This document shows, piece by piece, positions 56,356 through 64,000 of a stretch of DNA of 64,000 bases (positions are counted from its first letter, which is position 1; each line of letters opens with the position of its first letter). The DNA is taken from contig NW_026647299.1 in assembly GCF_950295315.1 (NCBI RefSeq), forward strand, positions 1 through 64,000, read 5' to 3'. The stretch comes from Erinaceus europaeus. Its lineage: Eukaryota; Chordata; Mammalia; Eulipotyphla; Erinaceidae. The notes beneath the pieces are model-generated. The model saw nothing but the letters and a program-made list of their open reading frames with translations. It ran no database searches and was not told the origin of the DNA. Both the position numbers and the translations under genes were made by a program.

Positions 56356-57240
56356 CTAATATAAAGTTTCAAGACCTCCTTTGAATCTGGAGAGGTGGCA
56401 GTCGTTGACTATGTGGGTCATAGTCTGTCTGTAGCCGCAGGGGCAGTTCGGGTCATCTCTGGCTCCCCAGCGATGGAACATAGCGGCGCACCGGCCATGG
56501 CCTGTTCGATACCAGTTGAGGAGGGCCCAATCATAACGTGCTAGGTCAAAGCCAGGTTGACGCTTGCAGGGGTCTGTGTTGAGGTGTTTGTTCTTTACCT
56601 CAGCTGACTGCCAACTCTGTTTCCAAGAGTCTGGAACAGAGAAGTTCAGTGTAGGCGTAGGGGACCAGATTGGGTGACGAGACGTCAAGCGTTGGACAGG
56701 GTGGGCGAAGATATCCGCGTATATTGGCAGGTTCGGTCGAGCGTAGACGTGGGAAATGAATTTAGATGATGCCGCATCCCGACGAATATCTGGCGGGGCG
56801 ATGTTGCTAAGAACTGGCAGCCATGGAACCGGGGTGGAACGGATGGTTCCAGAAATTATCCTCATGGAGGAATATAATTTGGAATCGACCAAGTGGACAT
56901 GGGGGCTACGGAACCATACTGCACAGTATTCTGCAGTGGAATAGCATAATGCCAGAGAGGATGATCCTAGTGTGGAAGCGCTCGCGCCCCATGAGGAGCT
57001 GGCCAGTCTTGCAATGATGTTATTCCTCGCGCCCACCTTTGCTGCAGTTTTTATGAGATGTTTGTGAAATGACAGAGTGCGATCGAGAGTAACGCCAAGA
57101 TAGACTGGCTGGGCTTCATGCCGGATTCTCGTATCGCCAAGCTGCACATTAAGCTCACGCGAGGCCGAGGCATGGTGTAGATGGAAAACAGATGATACCG
57201 TTTTTGCAGTGCTAGGGATTAGTCGCCATTTTTTACAGTA
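56356..57240 (-). pseudogene. Vingi ORF, C-terminal part
   Basis: A frame open for about 290 codons down to TAG at 56356, without an original start. It begins [18 protein letters not shown] and continues with QPVYLGVTLDRTLSF, SSWGASASTLGSSSLALCYS, AEYCAVWF, MRIISGT and WLPVLSNIAPPDIRR. This is the usual post-RT segment of Ingi/Jockey-like non-LTR elements. The last 60 residues contain WALLNWYRTGHGRC and a Cys/His cluster, CPCGYRQTMTHIVNDC. No endonuclease is present and the catalytic YADD lies in the inverted piece, so no active enzyme can be made. The long open frame suggests a fairly young copy. Confidence 0.88.
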
Positions 57241-57246
57241 ATCACC

Positions 57247-57438
57247 TGTCTCAAGTGGCCTCCCCCAGGGCTCTGTTCTGGCTCCTACGCTATTTAATAT
57301 TTACATCAATGACCTCCCAGAAACTTCTTCAAGGAAGTTCATCTACGCTGATGACATCTGCTGTGCAACTCAGGCATCAAAGTTCGACATCCTTGAGGAA
57401 ACACTCATGAAAGACAGGTCTCTGATATTTGATTATTG
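57247..57438 (+). pseudogene. Vingi RT core, inverted part
   Basis: Forward frame reading [48 protein letters not shown] and SLIFDY. LPQGS and YADD are RT motifs B and C. It joins in sense directly before the reverse part (DYCKKW), in the opposite direction. Confidence 0.9.
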
Positions 57439-57535
57439 ATTACTGGTTTATGGTGCTGCTAGGCATTAAACCTCGGACTTCAGAGCCTCAGGCATGAAAG
57501 TTATTTGCATAATCATTATGTTACCTGCCTAGCTC

Positions 57536-57919
57536 ACATCATAAAATCTCAACTGCAACTTAACCTGTTACTGGAAATAAAATACTTTTTAAAATTTTTG
57601 ATAGTGCTATTTGCCAATAAAAATACAAGTTGTGTAATTATATTGTATTTCTTTTTTGGATAATGTTAAGTAAAAAACAAACAAGCTTTTATTTCTAGGA
57701 CAAAATTATGTATTAGGTGCTATAAAAGAAATGTTACGGTAATATAGAAATTAGATTTTTTTTTTCTATAAGAAAACTAGTCTATGTTCCATTGCATTTG
57801 TGTGTAATGAGTAAGGAAAGTCACACTTCTGTCTGGATAGGTTTTTAAGTTAACTGGTGATGGAGGCATTGGATACTATACAGTTAAAATGTGCTTCAGC
57901 GTCTCTTAAAAAAGCAGCC
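57536..57919. other. Unique sequence
   Basis: No repeat or gene recognised. Confidence 0.55.
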
Positions 57920-57920
57920 C

Positions 57921-58216
57921 CTGGGAGTCAGGAGGTAACAGCCGGTTAAGCGCACGTGGAACAAAGCGGAAGGACAGGTGTAAGGATCAGAGTTTGAGCC
58001 GCGGTTCCCTACCTGCAAGGGAGTTGCTTCACACGTAGTGAAGCAGGTCTGCAGGTGTCTCTCTTCCCCTTCCCCTTCTCTCTCCATTTCTCTCTGTCCT
58101 ATATAACAACGATGGCATCAAGAACAACAATAATAACTACAACAACAATGAAGAACAATAAGGGCAACAAAAGGGAAAATAAATAAATATTTAAAAATAG
58201 AATAATAATAAAAAAG
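57921..58216 (+). mobile_element. Type A SINE
   Basis: Forward copy: ctgggagtcaggaggtaacagccgg, B-box region agtttgagccgcgg, body (a CT-rich segment is shortened), CAA tail and AATA end. Confidence 0.9.
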
Positions 58217-58681
58217 AAAGCATCTCCTTGGAGATTGGCACATCGTTCATCTTTTCTCAATGAGCCCAAAACATCCTAGTATCCCTTAAATAAAGAACAT
58301 CTTACTTTTATTCTTGTGACTGTTTCTGTTCAATTTCACATTAGATAATAATCAGTCATTAGGAGTCAGGTAGCACAGAAATACGCATCTTAACCTGTAA
58401 GACGATTTTCAGTGTGAAATGATCTTCTTACTGAGACAAAAAGGTGCTGTAGAAGCCACCACAGACTAAGTTGTTCTTGTCTTCTGACTCCTGCTCAGCA
58501 TTAAAACATAACACTTTCTGGGTAGACTCGCACAGATTATTTTAATTTAAATTTAGTCTCTCATAAATTTTTATGCAGCTCATTATTTAAATTTGATTTG
58601 TTCCACTATCTTTTCATATGTATACTTGTGTTCTTGTGTAAGAGGCAAGAGTTTAAACAACTAAAACCCTGTACTAGGCAA
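58217..58681. other. Unique sequence
   Basis: A weak hint of a SINE head at 58364-58385 (ggagtcaggtagcacag) is not followed by a body. Nothing else recognised. Confidence 0.5.
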
Positions 58682-58696
58682 ATGGAAAATTAATTT

Positions 58697-58975
58697 TTTT
58701 AAATATTTATTTTACTTATTTCTTCTCTTTTGTTGCACTTGTTTTATTGTTGTAGTTATGATTGTTGTCGTTGTTGGATAGGACAGAGAGAAATGGAGAG
58801 AGGAGGGGGAAGACAGAGAGGAGGAGAGAAAAATAAACACCTGTAGACCTGCTTCACCGCTTGTGAAGAGATGCCCCTGCAGGTGGGGAGCCAGGGCTCA
58901 AACCAGGATCCTTAGGCCGGTCCTTGCGCTTTGCTCCACCTGCGCTTAACCCGCTGCGCTACAGCCCGGCTCCCT
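58697..58975 (-). mobile_element. Full-length type A SINE, reverse
   Basis: Reverse copy: cttttgttgcacttg, ttgttgtagttatgattg, body, antisense B-box region gctcaaaccaggatcc, complete head end gctgcgctacagcccggctccc. Flanks atggaaaattaattt and atggaaaaataaattt form a diverged TSD. Confidence 0.93.
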
Positions 58976-58989
58976 ATGGAAAAATAAAT

Positions 58990-59394
58990 TTTATAAAGCA
59001 AGTCAGTGATGCCTAAACAGCATAGTAACTAGATATTTCTACCTGTGTCTATTTTGCGTGTGTGTTTACTGAATGGTTATGGTTATGATTTGTGAATCTG
59101 TTTTTTAAGTTATTTCAAATTTACTGATATTAGTAAATACTAAGTTAGAACTTTGGCCACTCAGTAGGCCAATAACAAACTTTAATTATTAGTAAAAAAA
59201 AAAAAGTAGACATCATCTTCAGCCCTAGGTGAATTATAAAATTTCTAGTTTCCCACTAAATAATTATTTTGAAGCAGTCAACTAAAATCTTACCACTAGT
59301 CTATACTATTTTTAAAAGAGTTTATATGTATATGTGTTTGAAACTAAAAATAATAATAATAATAAGATTCATTTAAATAATGGATTTATCTTAC
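58990..59394. other. Unique sequence
   Basis: AT-rich; short (AAT)n near 59349-59366. No gene recognised. Confidence 0.55.
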
Positions 59395-59395
59395 T

Positions 59396-59681
59396 TTTTT
59401 TTTTTTGGCCTCCAGGGTTATTACTGGCCTCAACTATGAATCCACTGCTCCTGTCAGCCACTTTTCCCATTTTTATTGAGTAGGAGAGAGAAAAATTGAG
59501 AGAGAAAGTGGAGATAGAGAGGTAGTAAGAAAGATAAGACACCTGCAAATCAGCGTTGATGCTTGTGAAAGACCCCCCTCCCTGCAGGTGGGGAGCTGGG
59601 GGCTTGAACCTGGATCCTTGTTCAGGTCCATGTGCTTAGTACTATGTGCACTTAACCCAGATTTGCCACTGTCCAGCGTTC
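59396..59681 (-). mobile_element. Type A'/B SINE, long-tail form, reverse
   Basis: Reverse copy with ggcctccagggttattactgg and ccactgctcctgtcagcc (3' module), body, antisense B box gcttgaacctggatcc and worn head end. The CAA tail between module and body is absent. Confidence 0.85.
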
Positions 59682-60210
59682 CATGTGATAATTTCCCATA
59701 GGTGTATATTCTTACATATGCAGAGGCATATATATGCATGAGTGACTTCTGGGAAAAGTTACTTTTGAGCAGAGTAAAATGGCTACAGAAACTGACAATG
59801 AATTCTAACTTCTATAACTTTATTGTGACTCTTAAGATGTTTCACAATCAAGTGCACACAGTTGATTTATTATAATATGACACATTCCAATTTTATTTTT
59901 TCATTACTGATTAGTATTATGTAGTTGTGATGAATTGTCATACTGTTGAGATTAAATTGGTTTCACAGAGAGCAATCCTGGAGCTGTTAGGCAGTCATCA
60001 TCTTAGATAAGAAAGTAGAATTCCCTTATTATCTGTAAGATTACAGAATACAGTTTCATAATTGCAATGTGGTTGTTTTCTTCAAAACCTATATTTTTAC
60101 AATAGCTTCATAGTTCTTATAGTGATATTATTTTTTTATTAACTATAATCAACTATAGTGGCTATATACTCTGACATAAGAAAGAGGAAGAGGAATTTCT
60201 ACATGTGTAA
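59682..60210. other. Unique AT-rich sequence
   Basis: No repeat or gene recognised. Confidence 0.55.
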
Positions 60211-60571
60211 GAATTTTTTTTTTTTTCTTCTCCTCCAGGGTTATTGCTGGGCTTGGTGCCTGCACCATGAATCCACCGCTCCTGGAGGCCATTTTTCCCC
60301 CCTTTTTGTTGCCCTAGTTGTTGCAGCCTCGTTGCGGTTATTATTGCCATTGTTGACGTTGCTTTGTTGTTGGATAGAACAGAGAGAAATGGAGAGAGGA
60401 GGGGAAGACAGAGAGAGGGGGAGAGAAAGATAGACACCTGCAGACCTGCTTCACCGTCTGTGAAGCGACTCCCCTGCAGGTGGGGAGCTGGGGGCTGGAA
60501 CCGGAATCCTCACACCAGTCCCTGCACTTTGCGCCACGTGCGCTTAACCCACTGCGCCACCGCCCGACCCC
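60211..60571 (-). mobile_element. Full-length type A' SINE (long-tail form), reverse
   Basis: Reverse copy with poly(A), module cctccagggttattgctggg ... ccgctcctggaggcc, tail, body, antisense B-box region gctggaaccggaatcc, and head end cgcttaacccactgcgccaccgcccgacccc (low divergence). The module's ends (cctccagg and cctggagg) are complementary. Confidence 0.95.
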
Positions 60572-60573
60572 GG

Positions 60574-61263
60574 CTGCCCATATTCTAATGAAGAAAATAC
60601 ACATAAACTATGAATAATAAATCAGTTTTTATAGCTCTAGACTTTGTCAGTTTACATTTTTCTTAAATAGCATTCAAGAGAATATTTTAACTTTACATAT
60701 TCATATGTTGTTATGATCTGTTTTTTAAACTAAGAAATCAATTTGTGTAAATTAGTGCACAGTTCTGTAATGCCAGAGTAGTACATAGTAGAATATTTAC
60801 ATTGTATCATAACGCCAATATCAACTTTACCTACTTGCTAGATTGCTATATTTGTAACAGTTGTAATTTAAAATATAATTCTTTATAATTTGTTCTTTTG
60901 CTATAAATAAGTGCATTTCAAAAGAGGAACACATTGACTACAATTTAAATTGTAATATATTTTAACCATGTTGATCATTTTAATGGAGCATCTATCTCCT
61001 AGTCTTTCACATGAATATATAATTTCGGAAGAAACTATCAAGTAATAGACAATACCAACTATTGGACCAAGTGGCCAGCATACTTTCAAACACCTTTCAA
61101 ACATACTTTCAAATATCCTGACTGAAAGTGACATCTATGCATTTTAATTTTACAATATTAGTCAATGAATATAAAATAACTATATGCAGTCATTGGCTAC
61201 AACATGTTAACATAGTTAAACTATATACGTAAGGAGGTTTTGTTTGACATTTATTCAATTTAG
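60574..61263. other. Unique AT-rich sequence
   Basis: An imperfect local duplication (catactttcaaacacc, catactttcaaatatcc) at 61078-61118. No gene recognised. Confidence 0.55.
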
Positions 61264-61264
61264 A

Positions 61265-61402
61265 CTTTTAAAATATTTATTTATTTTTGCTAGAGCACCA
61301 CATAGCTGTGGCCTGTGGTAGTGCTGGTGATTAAATGTAGGACTTTGGAATCTCAGGCATGAATGTCTTTTATATAACAGTATGCTATCTCCCCTAACCT
61401 CT
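61265..61402 (-). mobile_element. Type C SINE, reverse
   Basis: tatttatttatttttgctagagcacc, ggtagtgctggtgattaaatg, ggactttggaatctcaggcatgaa and cagtatgctatctcccc match the type C layout. Confidence 0.75.
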
Positions 61403-61587
61403 ATCTAGACTTTTGATATCTCAATTATTTAAAAAACAATTTTAGTTCTAATTATATTTTACATATGATCTTGGACTCTGCCAATCCATTAAAGATTGAT
61501 ATAGGGTCCTTATACTGACTAGTGGGGCAATCTGATTAGAACCCTTTAATGTCCGTCTGACAGTAGTGTAATTAAAATAATTTATTG

Positions 61588-61803
61588 AGCAACCAGGTGG
61601 CAGTACATCTGGTAGAGTGCACACACCATGATGCACAAGGATGAAGGTTCAAGCCCTGCTGGCCACCTACAGTGGGGGAAGCTTCACAAGTGGTGAAGCC
61701 TGCAGGTCTCTCTCACCCTTCCTCTCTAGCTTTCCCTCTCATTTTCCTCCCCATCCCCTTCCTTCCCAAGTTCTGTTATCCAAAATAAATAGATAAATAT
61801 GAT
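61588..61803 (+). mobile_element. Type B SINE with 11-bp TSD
   Basis: Forward copy: gcaaccaggtggcagtacatctgg, aggttcaagccctg, ggaagcttcacaagtggtgaagc, CT-rich body, ccaaaataaatagataaat tail. Flanked by ataatttattg on both sides. Confidence 0.9.
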
Positions 61804-61849
61804 AATTTATTGTTGTTGACATTAAGCCTTATTTACATATTTTATTTAT

Positions 61850-62554
61850 TTTCCTTTATTGGGAGAATTAATGGTTTACAGTAGATAATAAAATACAGTA
61901 TCTGGTACAGGTGTAAAATTTCTCAGTTTTCAACATAACACTCTATTCCCCACCTAGGAGGCCTCCTCTACCATCATGTCCCAGGACCTTAACACAACCC
62001 TCCCAACTCCAGAGTCCTTTACTTTGGTGCAATACATCTAAATCCAGCCCAAGTTCTTTTTTGTGTTTTCCCTTCTGTTTTTGCTTTTTCAACTTATGTC
62101 TTTGAGTGATATCATCTCATATTCATCCTTTTTTTTTTTTCTGGCTTATCTTACATAATATTGTTCCTTCAAGCTCCATCCAAGATGAGGTGAAGAAGGT
62201 GAATTCTCCATTTTTAATAGACAAGTAGTATGTCATTGTTTGTATATATACCACATTTTATTTAGCCACTCATCTATTTTTGTAGACCTAGGTTGCATCC
62301 AGATTTTGACTATTACAAATTATGTTGGTATGAAGATAGATATACACTGATCCTTTTAGATAGTTGTGTTTGGTTCCGTAGGATATATCCCCAAGTGAAA
62401 AACTGCAGTTATGATTTAGGTCTACTTCTAGCCTTCTGAGAGTTCTCCAGACTTCTCTCCACAGGGGCTGGACCCATTTACATTCCCACCAGCAGTGCAG
62501 GAGGGTTCCTTTGCCCCCACAACCTCTCCAGCATTTGTTGTTGGTATCATTTCT
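61850..62554 (-). mobile_element. Old L1, type III 3' end plus ORF2 C-terminal remnant
   Basis: Reverse L1: ttattgggagaattaatggtttacagtag (3' end), ctttactttggtgcaatac, then ORF2 remnant from about 62160 with ccatccaagatgagg, actcatctatttttgtag, ccacaggggctggacccatttacattcccaccagc and cctctccagcatttgttg. The reading still shows NKCWRGCG and LLHCWWEC. 5' end near 62554. Confidence 0.88.
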
Positions 62555-63025
62555 GATAGATAACAAAGGTTCAAGACTTTCTTGCCACCTGCAGTGGGGA
62601 AGTTTCACAAGTGGTAAAGCAGTACTGTAGGTCTCTCTTATCCTGTCTCCTTCCCTCTTTCTTTCTTTTATTTATTTATTTTCCCTTTTGTTGCCTTTTG
62701 TTGTTTTTCATTGTTGTTGTAGTTATTATTGTTATTGATGTCATCGTTGTTAGATAGGACAGAGAGAAATGGAGAGAGGAGGGGAAGACAGAGATGGGGC
62801 GAGAAAGACACCTGTAGACCTGCTTCACTGCCTGTGAAGCGACTCCCCTGCAGGTGGGGTCCCGGGGGCTCTAACCTGGATTCTTAAGCCGGCCCTTGAG
62901 CTTTGCGCCAGGTGTGCTTAACCCGCTGTGCTACCGCCTGACTCCCTCCTTCCCTCTTTCTCTCTCTCTCATTTTCTTATCTCACCCCTCTTCCATCTCA
63001 ATTTCTGTCTCTATCCAAAATTTAT
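62555..63025 (+). mobile_element. Type B SINE fragment split by a type A SINE
   Basis: Forward, head-truncated copy in two parts, 62570-62662 and 62962-63025: aaggttcaagactttc, ggggaagtttcacaagtgg, then after the insertion a CT-rich body and ctatccaaaatttatt. Confidence 0.85.
62663..62946 (-). mobile_element. Type A SINE nested in a type B SINE, 15-bp TSD
   Basis: Reverse full-length copy: cttttgttgccttttg, ttgttgtagttattattg, body, antisense B-box region gctctaacctggattc, head end gctgtgctaccgcctgactccc. Perfect direct repeats tccttccctctttct at 62648-62662 and 62947-62961. Confidence 0.96.
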
Positions 63026-63074
63026 TAACTGGTGTTGCATTTTGAAATGTAACCTTAAACCTTATTTGCATGTT

Positions 63075-63222
63075 TTAATTAATTTTTAATGAAAGACACA
63101 CAGAGAAAGAGTAACAAGAGCACTGCTAAACTCTAGCTAATGGCAGTGCTGGATTTGAACCTGGGACATTGGAGCCTCAAGTATGAAAGTCTTTTGCATA
63201 AGCATTATACTATCTCCCCAGT
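63075..63222 (-). mobile_element. Type C SINE, reverse
   Basis: agagcactgctaaactctagc, gtgctggatttgaacctggg, ggagcctcaagtatgaaag and gcattatactatctcccc match the type C layout seen at 57455-57535. Confidence 0.8.
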
Positions 63223-63349
63223 AAATTTTTTTGCATATTTTAATGAGATGAGTTTACATAGGCTAAATTATTACATAATGTTACCATGAGTAAAAATAAA
63301 TTAAAATTATACCCTTTAAATCATTATTTTAATTCAAACCTTAAAAAAA

Positions 63350-63540
63350 AAGTCACAGACCAGAAAAAAAAGCTCACTTGTTTTGCCATGTGTATGCCCA
63401 AGGTTCAAACTTGGTCCCTAACTTGTTGTAGAATGTCATGATTTCTCTCCCCTATCTCTGCCTTCCTGTCTTTTTAATTTGTGTCTGAATAAGTCATACC
63501 TGAGCACTGAAGCCTGAAAAATGACTAAAATAAAAAAAAA
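63350..63540 (+). mobile_element. Type D SINE, old
   Basis: agctcacttgttttgccatg, aaggttcaaacttgg, a CT-rich body, gtgtctgaataagtc, and a 3' part with cctgagcactgaagcctg followed by poly(A). Confidence 0.55.
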
Positions 63541-63757
63541 AGGTGTATAAATAAGAGTTACATAACAAAAGAGAATTGACTTATCTCCTACTATAATCAG
63601 TTAGGTCAAGTATATATTTAATATTCACTGAATTTTATTTCTAGTTATAAATGGGCTGATTAAATCAATCTGAAGATTAGTTATTTACGTGATATATTTT
63701 AATCTTTTTTTCTGTCAAATAGTAAATATTCATTAGGTGAATGATCTCAATTAATTT

Positions 63758-63963
63758 GTTTTCCTTTCTGTTTTATTTGATAGGACAAAGAAAATGAGAA
63801 ATTGAGAGGGGAAGGGAACATAGGGAGAGAGAGACACTTGCAGACCTACTTTACCAGTCATGAAGCATCCCCCTACCTCACAAGTGAGGAGTAGAGACTT
63901 GAACCCTGGTCATTGTGCATGATGATGTGTACACTCAGCCAGGTGTGCCACCACCTGGACCCC
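63758..63963 (-). mobile_element. Type B SINE, reverse
   Basis: Reverse copy: ttatttgataggacaaag, ttgcagacctac, antisense B-box region acttgaaccctggtc, head end ccaggtgtgccaccacctgg. Confidence 0.88.
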
Positions 63964-64000
63964 TGAGAACATTCAAATTTTTAAAAATATTTTCAATTAC

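Larger units (their letters stand above)
56298..57443 (-). mobile_element. Vingi non-LTR retrotransposon, 5'-truncated with 5' inversion
   Basis: A 1146-bp insertion framed by the perfect 11-bp repeat tggtttatggt (56287-56297 and 57444-57454). From 56298 to about 57240 it is reverse-oriented and encodes the RT C-terminal and downstream region. From about 57245 to 57443 it is forward-oriented and encodes the RT core just upstream of that. The two protein parts meet at the same point: the forward part ends SLIFDY and the reverse part begins DYCKKWRLI. This is the pattern expected from twin priming. The 3' end is an AGAAGA-type tract (cttcttcttctagcg on the plus strand). The protein resembles the Ingi/Vingi clade rather than L1. 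Confidence 0.9.
56233..57535 (-). mobile_element. Type C SINE split by the Vingi insertion
   Basis: Reverse SINE in two parts, 56233-56297 (tatttatttgtttatt ... ctgttcagctttggtttatggt) and 57455-57535 (gctgctaggcattaaacctcgg ... gcctcaggcatgaaag ... gcataatcattatgttacc). The parts join at the Vingi TSD. Other type C copies lie at 61265 and 63075. Confidence 0.85.

Noticed and set aside
56756..57017. Plus-strand ORFs inside the Vingi region
   Set aside because: Antisense shadows of the Vingi frame; the real plus-strand Vingi part is only 57247-57438.
1..64000. CRISPR-like arrays from regularly recurring repeats
   Set aside because: The recurring sequences are dispersed SINEs in both directions with TSDs, not spaced direct repeats; the DNA is mammalian.
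1..64000. Endogenous retrovirus or LTR elements
   Set aside because: No LTR pair, primer-binding site, gag, protease or env-like frame was seen; all RT sequence is of the L1 or Vingi non-LTR type.

Overview
The window reads as gene-poor, AT-rich mammalian DNA, most probably from a hedgehog (Erinaceidae, for example Erinaceus). Three things support this: dozens of tRNA-headed SINEs with CAA/AATAA-rich tails of the hedgehog type, a mammalian L1 lineage still producing near-intact copies, and a non-LTR element of the Vingi (Ingi-related) clade, which to my knowledge was described from hedgehog. I found no host protein-coding exon, no genuine tRNA, rRNA or ncRNA gene, no recognisable ERV, no CRISPR array and nothing prokaryotic. 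The only real coding sequences belong to retrotransposons; most long ORFs are antisense shadows of L1.

Layout. 1-2045: the 3' UTR of an older L1, with an internal tandem duplication. 2046-18100: unique AT-rich DNA peppered with SINEs of several families, an ancient MIR and L1 scraps. 18106-18404: a 101-bp inverted repeat around an orphan SINE tail. 18405-24741: old L1 scraps, unique DNA, and an ancient L1M fragment. 24757-32226: a full-length 7.47-kb young L1 on the minus strand with a perfect 15-bp target-site duplication (TSD), intact ORF1 and an ORF2 stopped early only near its C-terminus. It splits the ancient L1M, which resumes at 32242. 32284-37488: SINEs, long GGAA and CTT/CTCC repeats, a MIR and unique DNA. 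37496-43378: a second long L1, same orientation, lacking ORF1 and with a broken ORF2. 43386-47935: SINEs, including one SINE inside another, and a long unique tract. 47936-53428: an old L1 with ORF1-like sequence and only the C-terminal part of ORF2 (a HAL1-like layout), split by two younger L1 tails, two SINEs and a 20-bp Vingi end. 53875-54505: two more L1 3' ends. 56233-57535: a SINE split by a 1.15-kb Vingi copy with a 5' inversion. The remainder is SINEs, an old L1 and unique DNA.

How the parts relate. L1 machinery probably mobilised the SINEs and L1 copies (TSDs of 9-15 bp, A-rich tails); Vingi would use its own APE-RT protein. Several insertions can be ordered in time by nesting: ancient L1M and MIR first, then old L1 and the older SINEs, then Vingi and type A SINEs, with the 24757-32226 L1 among the youngest. 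SINE family labels A, A', B, C and D are mine, defined by the shared sequences described in the entries; they probably correspond to published hedgehog (ERI) SINEs, but I could not check names.
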